From Rhodococcus tibetensis (GTDB taxonomy: Bacteria > Actinomycetota > Actinomycetes > Mycobacteriales > Mycobacteriaceae), in contig NZ_JANFQF010000016.1 of NCBI RefSeq assembly GCF_024438035.1, forward strand, positions 62,001 to 126,000: 64,000 bases of DNA, in the 5' to 3' direction. The translations under genes were made by a program, and so were the position numbers. Under the pieces are notes generated by a model. That model was not told the origin of the DNA. It was given only the letters and a program-made list of their open reading frames with translations, and searched no databases. Shown here piece after piece: positions 1 to 8,888 of the stretch. Numbering within the stretch: position 1 is the first letter of the stretch; every line of letters starts with the position of its first letter.

Positions 1-960
1 GGCGCCGATGGCCCAGTGCGCACCGTGTTCGAGGTACACATAGTCGGACAGGGTGCCCTTGCGGACGAGGAACACGGTGATCGAACGGACGAACATCGCG
101 CCGACGAAGCCGAGGCCGAGGGCGATGATGATCGGGTCCGAGGTGATCGCGAAGGCGCCGATCACGCCGTCGAAGGAGAACGACGCATCCAGGACCTCGA
201 GGTAGAGGAACAGGAAGAAGCCGGCCTTGCCGGTGGCCTTGGCCAGTTCGGTCGGACCGCCACTGGAGCCCTCGACGACCTCACCGTCTTCGTCCTCCTC
301 GGGAGTGTTGAACAGTTCACCGAGGCCGTTGACGGCGATGTAGGTGACCATGCCGAGGACGCCGGCGATCATCACGGTGGAGACGGTGCCTTCGGGCGCG
401 ATGTAAGCGGCGGTCAGCAGAAGCAGGCCACCGGCGACGATGACGGCGAGCTGGTCGAGCTTGCCTGCGCGGGCGAGGGGCTTCTCCAGCCAGGACAGCC
501 AGGTGATCTCGCGCTCTTCGAGGATGAACCCGAGGAAGAGCATCAGCAGGAACATGCCGCCGAACGCCGCGATCTGCGGGTGGGCGTCCGTGAGCAGCGT
601 TTCGTAGCTGGCGCTGCCGTCGGGGAAGTATGCGGCGCCGTCGGCGGGCGGGTTGAGAGCGAGATCGAGGGCCGCGACGGGGCCGAGGCCGGACGCGAGC
701 CACACGATGACCAGCGGGAAGACCAGGCGCATGCCGAACACCGCGATGACGATGCCGACGGTGAGGAAGATCTTCTGCCAGAACTCGCTCATCCGGCGGA
801 GCACGGTGGCATTGATGACGGCGTTGTCGAAGGACAGCGAGATCTCGAGGATCGACAGGATCACCACGAGGAGGACGGCCTGGGGGCCTCCGTAGAGCGC
901 CGCGATGATGATGGAAATCACCGTCACGACGAAGGAGAGACCGAATATTCGCAGAACCAC
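1..960 (-). CDS. TerC-like integral membrane protein (DUF475 type), 3' end beyond window
   Basis: A polytopic membrane protein of the TerC/DUF475 family, linked in other bacteria to tellurite and metal-stress resistance or metal handling at the membrane. The reverse-strand reading frame stays open for all 320 codons to the window edge. The start is a GTG at 960, with GAAAGG about ten bases upstream. Several hydrophobic helices are visible. The family's repeated acidic membrane motif occurs twice: S-L-S-F-D-N-A early in the chain and a related S-F-S-F-D-G-V in the second half, which suggests two related halves. A charged E/D-rich loop separates them. The gene lies downstream of terD on the same strand, so the two may be co-transcribed, although a hairpin sits between them. 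The substrate is unknown. The family call is firm; the function is inferred. Confidence 0.85.
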   Translation of the reverse strand, partial: MVLRIFGLSFVVTVISIIIAALYGGPQAVLLVVILSILEISLSFDNAVINATVLRRMSEFWQKIFLTVGIVIAVFGMRLVFPLVIVWLASGLGPVAALDLALNPPADGAAYFPDGSASYETLLTDAHPQIAAFGGMFLLMLFLGFILEEREITWLSWLEKPLARAGKLDQLAVIVAGGLLLLTAAYIAPEGTVSTVMIAGVLGMVTYIAVNGLGELFNTPEEDEDGEVVEGSSGGPTELAKATGKAGFFLFLYLEVLDASFSFDGVIGAFAITSDPIIIALGLGFVGAMFVRSITVFLVRKGTLSDYVYLEHGAHWAIGA

Positions 961-1022
961 TGAGCGTGGCCTTTCTGGTTGGGCAATGCCGGGTGGCTAC
1001 TGCTGGAGTACGAACGCCGAGG

Positions 1023-1051
1023 AGGGTTTCACGTCAGCGACGCGAAACCCT
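1023..1051. terminator. Hairpin between terD and the TerC-like gene
   Basis: Stem AGGGTTTC (1023-1030) pairs with GAAACCCT (1044-1051), and GTC/GAC can pair inside the loop. It lies in the 117-base gap downstream of terD and upstream of the TerC-like gene. There is no T-run, so it may be a factor-independent terminator of the short-tail type, a processing site or an attenuator. Confidence 0.4.
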
Positions 1052-1077
1052 TCCCGGCTGATGTAGCGAAACTACCG

Positions 1078-1653
1078 TCAGACGTTGACGCCGTAATCGC
1101 GGGCGATACCGGCGAGCCCGGACGCGTAGCCCTGGCCGATAGCGCGGAACTTCCATTCTGCACCGTTTCGGTACAGCTCGCCGAAGACCATGGCGGTCTC
1201 GGTCGACGCATCCTCGGACAGGTCGTAACGGGCGAGCTCGTTGCCGTTGGCCTGGTCGACGACGCGGATGTAGGCGTTGCGCACCTGACCGAACGACTGC
1301 GAACGTGTCTCGGCGTCGTAGATCGAGACGGGGAACAGGATGCTCTCGATGTTCGCGGGGACCGCCGCCAGGTTGACGTTGATCACCTCGTCGTCGCCCT
1401 CACCCTCACCGGTGGTGTTGTCACCGATGTGCTCGATGGAGCCGTCGGGGGAGCGCAGGTTGTTGAAGAATACGAAGTGCTGGTCCGACACGACCTTCTT
1501 GTCGGCACCCGCACCGATGGCGCTGGCGTCGAGGTCGAAGTCGGTGCCGGTGGTCGAACGAGCATCCCATCCGAGCCCGACAGCCACCGCGGTCAGGTTC
1601 GGCGCCTCCTTCGTGAGTGAAACGTTGCCGCCCTTGGTCAAGCTGACGCCCAT
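1078..1653 (-). CDS. terD: TerD family tellurium/stress resistance protein
   Basis: A 191-residue single-domain TerD protein, the usual length for the family. The N-terminus carries the duplicated strand V-S-L-T-K seen in TerD/CABP-type proteins. The middle has the calcium-binding signature: D-F-D-L-D-A-S, then H-F-V-F-F-N-N, S-P-D-G and D-D-E. The C-terminal part ends with W-K-F-R-A-I-G-Q-G-Y. Known TerD proteins are cytosolic calcium-binding beta-sandwiches that act in the Ter stress response, probably at the inner membrane with TerC. A GAAAGGA ribosome site precedes the ATG by about eight bases. The gene is divergent from the rightward ter operon starting at 1809 and shares its control region. 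Confidence 0.95.
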   Translation of the reverse strand: MGVSLTKGGNVSLTKEAPNLTAVAVGLGWDARSTTGTDFDLDASAIGAGADKKVVSDQHFVFFNNLRSPDGSIEHIGDNTTGEGEGDDEVINVNLAAVPANIESILFPVSIYDAETRSQSFGQVRNAYIRVVDQANGNELARYDLSEDASTETAMVFGELYRNGAEWKFRAIGQGYASGLAGIARDYGVNV

Positions 1654-1758
1654 TCAGGGGTCCTTTCGAGAGGAGGTGGTTCGACCTCGACGGCTGTCGA
1701 AGTCTCGAGATCGTCGTGCACCACCACGATAATGAATTTGTCCGACTTGTCCCATCCC

Positions 1759-1784
1759 TATAGCTGTCCACAGGGTTGTCCACA
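1759..1784 (+). promoter_or_regulatory. Candidate -10 element with two DnaA-box-like sites
   Basis: In the divergent region between terD and the ter operon, TATAGC at 1759-1764 is a plausible -10 element. It is followed by CTGTCCACA (1764-1772) and TTGTCCACA (1776-1784). The latter equals the DnaA box preferred in high-GC actinobacteria. The two sites start 12 bases apart and would sit over the transcription start. Confidence 0.4.
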
Positions 1785-1808
1785 GGCAATTCCGGTCAGC
1801 TCGGACCG

Positions 1809-3029
1809 ATGACGCCGACCAGTACGATTTCAGTTGTGACGAGCGGATGGGCGGGACGCTTCCGAGGGAGAGCCCGGGGCGACGAGTCGACTCGTCGCGC
1901 CCACGAGACCATGGTCGCAGCGTTTCTCGACATGGACAATCGTCAGAGCATCGCCGCCGCGGCGGTCGACGCCTCCCGCCAACTCACCCCGGAGCGCGGG
2001 GTCCAGCGGTCGTGGGAGCCGGTTCGGGAGGGGTGCTATCGGGCGGCGTCCGCGTATCTGGCGGCGGAAGATCAATTCGACGGCGTCCAATCGCCGGTGG
2101 CAACCGCGGCGTTCGAACAGGTCACCACGCAGTTGGTGGCCGCAACGCAGGCCCTGGACGAGTTCTATCGCGCGCATCGCGGCCATCTCGAGGAGTCGAC
2201 GGCGATGCTGGCCGCCGTTCCCCAGGTGGCGCAGCAGGCCCTGCAGACGGCCGAGACGGCACGGCAGGGGGTGCACCGGTACGAGGTGTACGCCGACTAT
2301 CCGTCGGTGCGCGCATCTGCTGCGGCGCTCGACGACGCCGTGGCGGCCCTGCACGGCGCCCGGGGAGCCAACCCGGTGCGCGAGGCCGCGGGCCGGGTGC
2401 GGGAGGCTGCTGCGGCACTCGACAATGCGCTGGCGGCGGCGCCGTCCAAGGAGCGGGACGCCTCGCAGGCGGTGTCGTCTGTGAGCACCCGGATTGCTGC
2501 CGTGCAGACCCGCGCCGAGCGGCTCGCGCCTGCCTACTCCGCCCTGCTGCGAGAATTCAACGCCAAGAGTTCGGCGGATCTCGTCCACAACGAACAGGAC
2601 AGCCGCCGGCACATCGAACAGGCCGAGGCCGATCTGCGAAAGGCGCGTGAGGCCCTGACCGCGGGCAATCCGGAAGGTGCACTCGAGTTGACGAGCACGG
2701 CGCGGACCCGTCTGGCGGATGCCGAGGCAAAAGTGGACGGTGTCACCGACCGGTTGCGGTTACTCCGGCACGTCCGCGAGGATCCGCGTGCGAAGGAAAA
2801 CGAGATCAGATTTCGCCTGCGCGACGCCCAGATGTTGGCTGTCAATCGCGGGCTCGTGCGGGAATGGGGGTCGGTCCTCGACGCTCAGCTCGAGCGGATC
2901 GACCGAATCGCAGGGACACTGACGGGGAGGCATCCCGATTACTGGGCCTACATCACCCAGCTCGATGCCGTGTCGGCGTTCATTGTCGAGGTGGTTCAGA
3001 AGATGAGAGGACACGCAGCGCAGCGATGA
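1809..3029 (+). CDS. Alpha-helical coiled-coil protein of the ter island, function unknown
   Basis: A protein of about 406 residues that I cannot assign to a named family. It is rich in Ala, Glu, Arg and Gln, with long heptad-like stretches over most of its length and no signal peptide or membrane segment. It is therefore probably a cytosolic helical-bundle or coiled-coil protein. The ATG at 1809 is preferred over an upstream TTG at 1776 that lies inside a DnaA-box-like repeat. A GTG at 1836 is another option. It is the first gene of the rightward ter run and ends 12 bases before the C-C lyase gene, so co-transcription is likely. Its position suggests a structural or scaffold role in the Ter system, which is inference. 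Confidence 0.7.
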   Translation: MTPTSTISVVTSGWAGRFRGRARGDESTRRAHETMVAAFLDMDNRQSIAAAAVDASRQLTPERGVQRSWEPVREGCYRAASAYLAAEDQFDGVQSPVATAAFEQVTTQLVAATQALDEFYRAHRGHLEESTAMLAAVPQVAQQALQTAETARQGVHRYEVYADYPSVRASAAALDDAVAALHGARGANPVREAAGRVREAAAALDNALAAAPSKERDASQAVSSVSTRIAAVQTRAERLAPAYSALLREFNAKSSADLVHNEQDSRRHIEQAEADLRKAREALTAGNPEGALELTSTARTRLADAEAKVDGVTDRLRLLRHVREDPRAKENEIRFRLRDAQMLAVNRGLVREWGSVLDAQLERIDRIAGTLTGRHPDYWAYITQLDAVSAFIVEVVQKMRGHAAQR

Positions 3030-3041
3030 CATGGGGGGACG

Positions 3042-4265
3042 ATGAGTATTAGCGAACAGACCGCGGCAGGCGGCGCAGCGGCGCCGGGTACCACGATGCC
3101 GCGGGTACGGCACTTTCACCACCTGGACCCACAGACTCGCGAACGGTTGTTCCTCCACGCACCGCAGCCGCTGGGGCCGGACGAGGACCGGGTGGTGCTC
3201 GCCGTCGCCCTCGGGGCAACGTTGTACGTGCCGGCCACCCGGTCGGACCTGGCGGACATCGTGCTCCGCCGGTCGGCGGAGGGCGTCTGCTCCATGGTGC
3301 TCGACCTCGAGGACGCAGTGGCCGACGATCAGGTGGAGTTCGCGCTGCTCAATGCCGTCGACGCGCTCGACCGGCTGGCAACTCTGGGTGGTTCCCGACT
3401 GCAGCTGTTCGTGCGGGTACGGGCCGCTGCGGATCTTCGTCGCATCGCCGAGCTGCTGACCACCGGAGCGCGCGTGCTCACCGGATTCGTGGTGCCGAAG
3501 TTCGGGAGTGTCACCGGTGGCGAATTCCTCGACGAGCTGGCCGCGGCGTCCGATCGTCTCGGCAAGCACCTGTATGCCATGCCCGTGCTCGAATCGCCGG
3601 AGCTGGTGCACCGTGAGACCCGCGACGACGAGCTCGCGCGGATCGGTGAGCTGCTGGCCGAGCGTCGCGATCAGATTCTCGCGGTGCGGGTCGGGGCCAC
3701 CGACATGTGCGGCACCTTCGGGATCAGGCGTGACCGCGATTTGACGATCTATGACGTCCGCGTGGTGGCCGACGCAATCGCCGCCATCGTCAACTACCTC
3801 GGGCGCAGTGACGACACCGGGCACGTCATCACCGGACCGGTGTGGGAGTACTTCGCCGATCACGAGCGGATGTTCCGGCCCACCCTGCGCGCCACCCCGT
3901 TCGAGGAACACGACGAGGTGCGGTTCCGTCAGCAGTTGGTGAGCCGCGATCTCGATGGTTTACTCCGTGAGATCGCGCTCGACCGAGCCAACGGTATCCA
4001 GGGCAAGACGGTGATTCACCCCACCCACGTGGCTGCCGTGCACGCCTTGTCCGCTGTCACGCACGAGGAGTACCACGACGCTCTCGACATCCTCGGTGCA
4101 GACGGCGCCGGTGGGGTGCGAGCGTCGGGTTACCGGAACAAGATGAACGAAATGCGCCCGCATCGCAACTGGGCCGAGAAGACACTCGTCCGAGCCAAGG
4201 TGTTCGGCGTGACAAATGAGGGGATCACGTTCGTGGATCTGTTGACTGCTCTGGCCGTCCGATGA
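3042..4265 (+). CDS. HpcH/HpaI-like TIM-barrel C-C bond lyase of the Ter biosynthetic module
   Basis: A 407-residue protein related to citrate lyase beta / HpcH-HpaI aldolases, of the divergent branch found in Ter gene clusters. Visible signatures are M-V-L-D-L-E-D-A-V near residue 90 (acidic metal/substrate loop), V-P-K-F-G around residue 152, E-S-P-E, V-R-V-G-A-T-D-M-C near 225, and K-T-V-I-H-P-T-H near residue 320, a typical barrel-closing motif of the superfamily. It should cleave or form a C-C bond adjacent to a carboxylate or sugar; the substrate is unknown. The ATG at 3042 has a G-rich Shine-Dalgarno (GGGGGGA). It overlaps the next gene by four bases (ATGA), so translation of the two is probably coupled. 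Confidence 0.85.
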   Translation: MSISEQTAAGGAAAPGTTMPRVRHFHHLDPQTRERLFLHAPQPLGPDEDRVVLAVALGATLYVPATRSDLADIVLRRSAEGVCSMVLDLEDAVADDQVEFALLNAVDALDRLATLGGSRLQLFVRVRAAADLRRIAELLTTGARVLTGFVVPKFGSVTGGEFLDELAAASDRLGKHLYAMPVLESPELVHRETRDDELARIGELLAERRDQILAVRVGATDMCGTFGIRRDRDLTIYDVRVVADAIAAIVNYLGRSDDTGHVITGPVWEYFADHERMFRPTLRATPFEEHDEVRFRQQLVSRDLDGLLREIALDRANGIQGKTVIHPTHVAAVHALSAVTHEEYHDALDILGADGAGGVRASGYRNKMNEMRPHRNWAEKTLVRAKVFGVTNEGITFVDLLTALAVR

Positions 4266-5545
4266 CATTGCCGACCGCGCTGCGCGCAGTGCCCTGGGCC
4301 ACCGAGCATCTCGGGCTGACTCTCACCCACGTCGATTCCGCGGCGGGAATCACCGTTCCCGAGCTGATCGAACCGGGGCTGCGCCGCAACCCGCGTCGTG
4401 CGCACCTGCTCGTCTCATTGGTCCTCGGCAAGCATGTGCCCACGGACCCCGGCCTCGTGATCTCTGCGGGCAACAAGCTCGGTGACCTGGTGGCGGAGGT
4501 GCTCGGTCCGGACGCTGATCCGGTGGTGCTCGGGTTCGCCGAGACCGCAACGGGTCTCGGGCACTGTGTCGCCGCCCGGCTGCATGCTCGCTGTTACCTG
4601 CACTCGACTCGTCGTGACGTTCCGCAGATCGGGACCTTCGCCGGATTCGAGGAAGGGCACTCCCACGCCACCAGTCACCAGCTGCAACCGACCACCGCCG
4701 AGTTGTTCGCCAACGACCAGCCTCTCGTTCTCGTCGACGACGAGATTTCCACGGGCGCTACCGCCGTCGACGCGATACGTGCACTGCACCTGCGCAACCC
4801 ACGCAGCCGGTATGTGGTGGCGTCGCTCGTGGACATGCGCACTCCGGAGCACCTCGAAGCCGTGGACGCCGCGGCGGCCGAGCTGGGTGTACAGATTGTC
4901 GGCGTCAGCCTCGCGCAGGGCCGCACGGAACTCCCGGACGGACTGGTCGAGTCCGTCGCCGACCTCCCCGACCCGGTACTCAACGGCGCGGGGGATCGGG
5001 TGGGCACGATGAAGCGCGTCGATCTGATCTGGCCCGCAACGGTTCCAGACGGAGGCCGGCACGGATTCCTGCGCGAGGACGTTCCCGCCTTCGATCAGGC
5101 AGTCGTAGCCGTAGCTGCCGAGCTCGGGGACCGTCTCGACCCTCGTCGCCCCGTGATCGTCGTCGGGCACGAAGAGCTGATGTATCTGCCGCTGCGGGTG
5201 GCGGAGGCGCTCTCGACATCCGGTCATCGTGTGCGATTCCAGACGACGACGCGGTCGCCGGCGTATGTGCTCGACCGAGCCGGTTATCCGCTTCGCCGTG
5301 GATTCCGCTTCACCGCACCCGAATTCGGTGAGGAACAGCCCAGATTCCTGTACAACGCCCAGTGGCCGGACGAGGAGGCCGTAGTGGTCGTGGTGGTCGA
5401 CGCGCCGGCCGATACCGACCGGCTCACCGCCGATGGTGGCCTGCTCGACGTGCTCACTGCATCGGGTACCGACGTGGTGCTGGCCGTCGTATCGGGAGCC
5501 GACCCCGCCCGGTTACGGGCCGCACGAGAGGGGGCGTCGTCGTGA
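4262..5545 (+). CDS. Phosphoribosyltransferase with C-terminal TRSP domain
   Basis: A 427-residue two-domain protein. The N-terminal part is a phosphoribosyltransferase with the PRPP-binding loop V-D-D-E-I-S-T-G at residues 158-165. The C-terminal part carries the T-R-S-P motif that names the TRSP domain, at about residues 326-333. This pairing is known from Ter-associated gene clusters, where it is predicted to attach or transfer a ribosyl-phosphate group while making a nucleoside-like compound. The start overlaps the lyase stop (ATGA), and its own stop overlaps the start of the next gene. No membrane segment is present. The family assignment is strong; the reaction substrate is unknown. Confidence 0.88.
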   Translation: MTLPTALRAVPWATEHLGLTLTHVDSAAGITVPELIEPGLRRNPRRAHLLVSLVLGKHVPTDPGLVISAGNKLGDLVAEVLGPDADPVVLGFAETATGLGHCVAARLHARCYLHSTRRDVPQIGTFAGFEEGHSHATSHQLQPTTAELFANDQPLVLVDDEISTGATAVDAIRALHLRNPRSRYVVASLVDMRTPEHLEAVDAAAAELGVQIVGVSLAQGRTELPDGLVESVADLPDPVLNGAGDRVGTMKRVDLIWPATVPDGGRHGFLREDVPAFDQAVVAVAAELGDRLDPRRPVIVVGHEELMYLPLRVAEALSTSGHRVRFQTTTRSPAYVLDRAGYPLRRGFRFTAPEFGEEQPRFLYNAQWPDEEAVVVVVVDAPADTDRLTADGGLLDVLTASGTDVVLAVVSGADPARLRAAREGASS

Positions 5546-6651
5546 CGGGCCCGCTGACCGGTCCCGCATTCGGGTCGTATGCCGCCGAGGAGGTGGCGTG
5601 GCTGCTCAAAGACCTCTCTCACGTGCACCTCGAGGCAGATGTGGCCGAACGGGAGCGGCGCATCCAGGCCGGCGACGCCCACTACGCCGAAACCCTCCCG
5701 ATCGAATATCAGCCGGATGCCGAATACCGGGAACTCTTCGAGAAAGTCCTGCAGGACAGCGCCATCCGGCTCGCCCGGGCGGTGGGGACCGTGACCGATC
5801 TGGTGCTGGCCGAACGGGGCCGGGACATCACCCTCGTGTCGCTGGCACGAGCCGGGACCCCGGTGGGTGTGTTGATGCGACGATGGGCGCGCGAGATTCG
5901 CGGAGTGACGCTGCCCCACTACGCCGTCTCGATCGTCCGGGACCGGGGCATCGATGCGGTCGCCCTCGACTACATCGCGGCGCACCATGATTCGCGCAAC
6001 GTCGTGTTCGTCGACGGCTGGACGGGCAAGGGGGCCATCGCACGCGAGCTGTCGCAGGCGCTCACCGAGTATCGCGACGCCGGGGGTGCCGTTTTCGACG
6101 ACGACCTCGCCGTCCTCGCCGACCCCGGGCACTGTGTACGCACGTTCGGCACCCGAGACGATTTCCTCATCGCCTCCGCCTGCCTCAACTCGACGGTCTC
6201 CGGACTGGTGTCGCGCACGGTCCTCAACGACACCCTGATCGGGCCGGGCGACTTTCACGGCGCCAAGTTCTATGCCCACCTCGCGGGCGAGGACGTGTCG
6301 AATCATCTCCTCGACTCGGTCTCCGTCGCATTTACCGATGTGTGCGAACACGTTCCCGGTGACGTCGACGAGCTGCTTCGGGGCGACAGGACACCGACCT
6401 GGGACGGCTGGAGGTCCGTCGAGGCGGTCCGCGAGCAGTACGGAATTTCCAGCGTCAACTTCGTCAAACCCGGAGTCGGTGAGACCACCCGGGTCCTGCT
6501 GCGCCGAGTGCCGTGGCGAGTCCTGGTCCGCGACCTCGACGCGCCGGAGCACGCGCACATCCGACTGCTCGCCGCCGCACGGTCGGTCCCGGTCGAGGAA
6601 GTGCCCGACCTGGCGTATTCGTGCATGGGCCTCATCAAGGATGTGACATGA
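5542..6651 (+). CDS. StiP/PRTase-like protein with C-terminal Pelota-type RNA-binding domain
   Basis: A 369-residue protein of the Ter-linked StiP/PRTase family; databases call it 'cysteine protease StiP', but the fold is a phosphoribosyltransferase. The PRTase core includes L-A-R-A-G-T-P-V-G near residue 105, R-D-R-G-I-D, and the loop V-F-V-D-G-W-T-G-K-G near residue 155 in place of a classic PRPP loop. The last 60 residues (V-L-V-R-D-L-D-A-P-E-H...) fit the Pelota/L7Ae-like domain known in this family. The GTG at 5542 was chosen because AGAGGGGG lies nine bases upstream and it overlaps the preceding stop. An in-frame upstream start would bury 60 codons in the previous gene. It should act with its two upstream neighbours. 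Confidence 0.85.
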   Translation: MTGPLTGPAFGSYAAEEVAWLLKDLSHVHLEADVAERERRIQAGDAHYAETLPIEYQPDAEYRELFEKVLQDSAIRLARAVGTVTDLVLAERGRDITLVSLARAGTPVGVLMRRWAREIRGVTLPHYAVSIVRDRGIDAVALDYIAAHHDSRNVVFVDGWTGKGAIARELSQALTEYRDAGGAVFDDDLAVLADPGHCVRTFGTRDDFLIASACLNSTVSGLVSRTVLNDTLIGPGDFHGAKFYAHLAGEDVSNHLLDSVSVAFTDVCEHVPGDVDELLRGDRTPTWDGWRSVEAVREQYGISSVNFVKPGVGETTRVLLRRVPWRVLVRDLDAPEHAHIRLLAAARSVPVEEVPDLAYSCMGLIKDVT

Positions 6652-7568
6652 CCAGGCGTGACATGAGCCGCGACGGGACGAGTTCGGACAGGACCGCTCT
6701 GATCGCCACCGATCTCGATCGGACGATGATCTATTCGCGCAACGCGATGGAGCTGGGGACGGCCGAGTCCGACGTGGCGTCCTCGCCGGGTCCGGAGGAC
6801 GTGTTGTGTGTCGAGGTGTACGAAGGTAAACCGTTGTCGTATGTCACTTCCGCCGCCGAGGCCATGCTGAGAATGCTCACCGCTTCCGCGGTGGTGGTTC
6901 CCACGACGACGAGAACCATCGCGCAGTTCCAGCGGATCGAATTGCCCGGCGCGCCGTGGCGGTATGCCATCACCACGAACGGCGGGAACATCCTGGTCGA
7001 CGGTTTCCCCGACAAGCGCTGGCGAACCGGTGTCGACACTGCGCTCGCGGACGGCGGGGCCTCACTCGAGGAGATTGGCTCCGAACTGGGTCGCAGGATC
7101 GATGACAGTTGGGTTCGCACGTTCCGCGTGGCCGACGAGTTGTTCTCCTACCTGGTAGTGGATCCCGAGGCGATGCCGTCGGGATTCGTCGAGGAATGGA
7201 ACGGTTGGTGTGCGGATCGAGGATGGGGGGCGTCCCGGCAGGGCCGCAAGATCTACACGATGCCGAACGCGGTCTGCAAGAGTCTTGCGGTGGCCGAGGT
7301 TCGTTCGCGGCTGATCGACGACGGAGTGCTCCCGCCGGATGCACCCGTGCTCGCTGCCGGTGACGGTGCGCTCGACGCGAACATGCTCAGCGCCGCCGAT
7401 GCCGCGATCCGCCCCCGCCACGGTGAACTCGAGTTGGCCAACTGGCAGCACCCGACGCTGTCGATCACCGAGAGCAGCGGCATCGCCGCTGGTGAGGAGA
7501 TTCTCCGGTGGATGTCGGCGCGCGTCGCCCACGGTGCGGCGGTCACACCGGTCACCTCTCTTTTGTAG
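6648..7568 (+). CDS. HAD superfamily phosphatase of the Ter biosynthetic module
   Basis: A HAD-type phosphohydrolase of about 306 residues in the Cof/sucrose-phosphatase-like group. Motif I is A-T-D-L-D-R-T-M near residue 25 (nucleophile and general-acid aspartates). Motif II is the Thr-rich V-V-V-P-T-T-T-R. Lys of motif III lies in N-A-V-C-K-S, and motif IV is A-G-D-G-A-L-D-A-N. All catalytic positions are intact, so it should be active, probably removing phosphate from the product of the two PRTase-like enzymes. The ATG at 6648 overlaps the previous stop (ATGA). A longer in-frame start inside the upstream gene was rejected. It is the last gene of the tight four-gene block; 63 bases follow before the next TerD gene. 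Confidence 0.88.
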   Translation: MTRRDMSRDGTSSDRTALIATDLDRTMIYSRNAMELGTAESDVASSPGPEDVLCVEVYEGKPLSYVTSAAEAMLRMLTASAVVVPTTTRTIAQFQRIELPGAPWRYAITTNGGNILVDGFPDKRWRTGVDTALADGGASLEEIGSELGRRIDDSWVRTFRVADELFSYLVVDPEAMPSGFVEEWNGWCADRGWGASRQGRKIYTMPNAVCKSLAVAEVRSRLIDDGVLPPDAPVLAAGDGALDANMLSAADAAIRPRHGELELANWQHPTLSITESSGIAAGEEILRWMSARVAHGAAVTPVTSLL

Positions 7569-7631
7569 GTTGGTAAGCAAACCGGCCGAACGGGACAAAC
7601 CCGACGCTCCTCACAGTGAAGGAATTACGCA

Positions 7632-8879
7632 GTGTCCACTCCGCTTTCCAAGGGCCAGAACGGTCCACTGAGCGTCAACGAGGTCGTCGTCTCTCTCGAA
7701 CTGACGGCCGCCGCAGACCTGTCCGCACTTCTCGTCACCGAATCGGGAAAGGTGCGCTCCGACGCCGACTTCGTGTTCTTCAACCAGCCGGCCGGTCCGG
7801 GTGTCCAGTTGGTTCCTGGAACGGCCGGGCAGGCAGCCTCGCTGAAGGTGGCGCTCGGGTCGGTGCCCGCCGACATCGAGCAGGTGCGCGCGGTGATCAC
7901 CCTCGACGATGCGAGCAGCAACTTCGGCCGATTCGCACCACCGACGGCCCGGGTGGCCGACGGGGCGGGTAACCCGCTGTACGAGTACAAGATCGAGGGC
8001 CTGAACTCCGAGTCGATCGTGATCGCCCTCGAGCTGTATCGACGTCAGGGTGCGTGGAAGGTCCGGGCCGTGGGACAGGGGTACGCCGGCGGCTTCGCCG
8101 CACTCGTCACCGACCACGGTGTGTCCGTCGACGACGCACCTGCGCCCACACCGCCACCGGCCGCACCGGCCGCACCGGCACCCACCCCGCCCCCCACGCC
8201 TCCGGCCCCCACACCGCCTCCGGCCCCCACACCGCCTCCGGCCCCCACACCGCCTCCGGCCGCACCGGCTGCCCCGGCCGAGGTCAGCCTCACCAAGTCG
8301 CGCCCGGTCAGCCTCACCAAGGGGCAAAAGGTGACGCTTCGCAAGGACGGGGGCGTCGCCCTCACGTACATCCAGATGGGCCTCGGCTGGGACCCGGTCG
8401 AGAAGCGTGGGATGTTCGGCAGCCGTTCCGCGGACGTCGACCTCGACGCGTCGGCCGTGCTGTTCGCCGACAACAACCTCGTCGACGTCGCCTACTACGG
8501 ACAGTTGACGTCGAAGGACGGTTCGATCCGCCATCAGGGCGACAACCTCACCGGTGAAGGTGCCGGAGACGACGAGGTGATCATGGTGGACCTCACCCGC
8601 ATCCCGCCGCACGTGTCCACCATCGTGTTCATCGTGACCTCGTACCGGGGGCACACCTTCGAACAGGTGAAGAACGCTTTCTGCCGGCTGGTCGACAGCA
8701 CCTCGCAGACGGAGCTCGCCCGGTTCACCCTGCAGGGCGGCATGCCCTTCACCGGAATGGTGATGGCCAAGGTGTACCGCGTCGGTGGCGAGTGGAAGCT
8801 CCAGGCGATCGGTGAGGGCATCCAGGCCAAGCACGCCGGTGAAGCTGCTCCGCAACTCACCCGTTTCCTCGGCGTCTAG
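7632..8879 (+). CDS. Tandem TerD-domain protein with proline-rich linker
   Basis: A 415-residue protein with two TerD domains, at about residues 1-170 and 215-415. A Pro/Ala/Thr linker (about 171-215) coded by an 18-base tandem repeat joins them. The second domain keeps the acidic calcium-site motifs: D-V-D-L-D-A-S, S-K-D-G-S and G-D-D-E-V. The first domain has lost most of these (for example D-A-D-F-V-F-F-N with no D-L-D-A-S), so it may not bind metal. Both domains end with the W-K-(V/L)-(R/Q)-A-(V/I)-G family motif. The start is GTG at 7632 after GAAGGAA. It lies between the biosynthetic block and the TerD-FtsK-like gene and is probably co-transcribed with them. Confidence 0.9.
   Translation: MSTPLSKGQNGPLSVNEVVVSLELTAAADLSALLVTESGKVRSDADFVFFNQPAGPGVQLVPGTAGQAASLKVALGSVPADIEQVRAVITLDDASSNFGRFAPPTARVADGAGNPLYEYKIEGLNSESIVIALELYRRQGAWKVRAVGQGYAGGFAALVTDHGVSVDDAPAPTPPPAAPAAPAPTPPPTPPAPTPPPAPTPPPAPTPPPAAPAAPAEVSLTKSRPVSLTKGQKVTLRKDGGVALTYIQMGLGWDPVEKRGMFGSRSADVDLDASAVLFADNNLVDVAYYGQLTSKDGSIRHQGDNLTGEGAGDDEVIMVDLTRIPPHVSTIVFIVTSYRGHTFEQVKNAFCRLVDSTSQTELARFTLQGGMPFTGMVMAKVYRVGGEWKLQAIGEGIQAKHAGEAAPQLTRFLGV
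8199..8252 (+). repeat. 18-base tandem repeat, three perfect copies, coding for a Pro-rich linker
   Basis: Three identical head-to-tail 18-base units (8199-8216, 8217-8234, 8235-8252) encode P-P-A-P-T-P and are flanked by degenerate copies on both sides. The unit is a multiple of three, so slippage would change the inter-TerD linker length without breaking the frame. Confidence 0.85.
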
Positions 8880-8888
8880 GGCAGGGCG

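Noticed and set aside
1776..1808. TTG start for the helical ter-island protein
   Set aside because: The TTG is the first base triplet of a DnaA-box-like site and lacks a Shine-Dalgarno; ATG 1809 is more plausible.
8199..8252. Possible CRISPR-like repeat
   Set aside because: Units are contiguous with no spacers and encode a Pro-rich protein linker.
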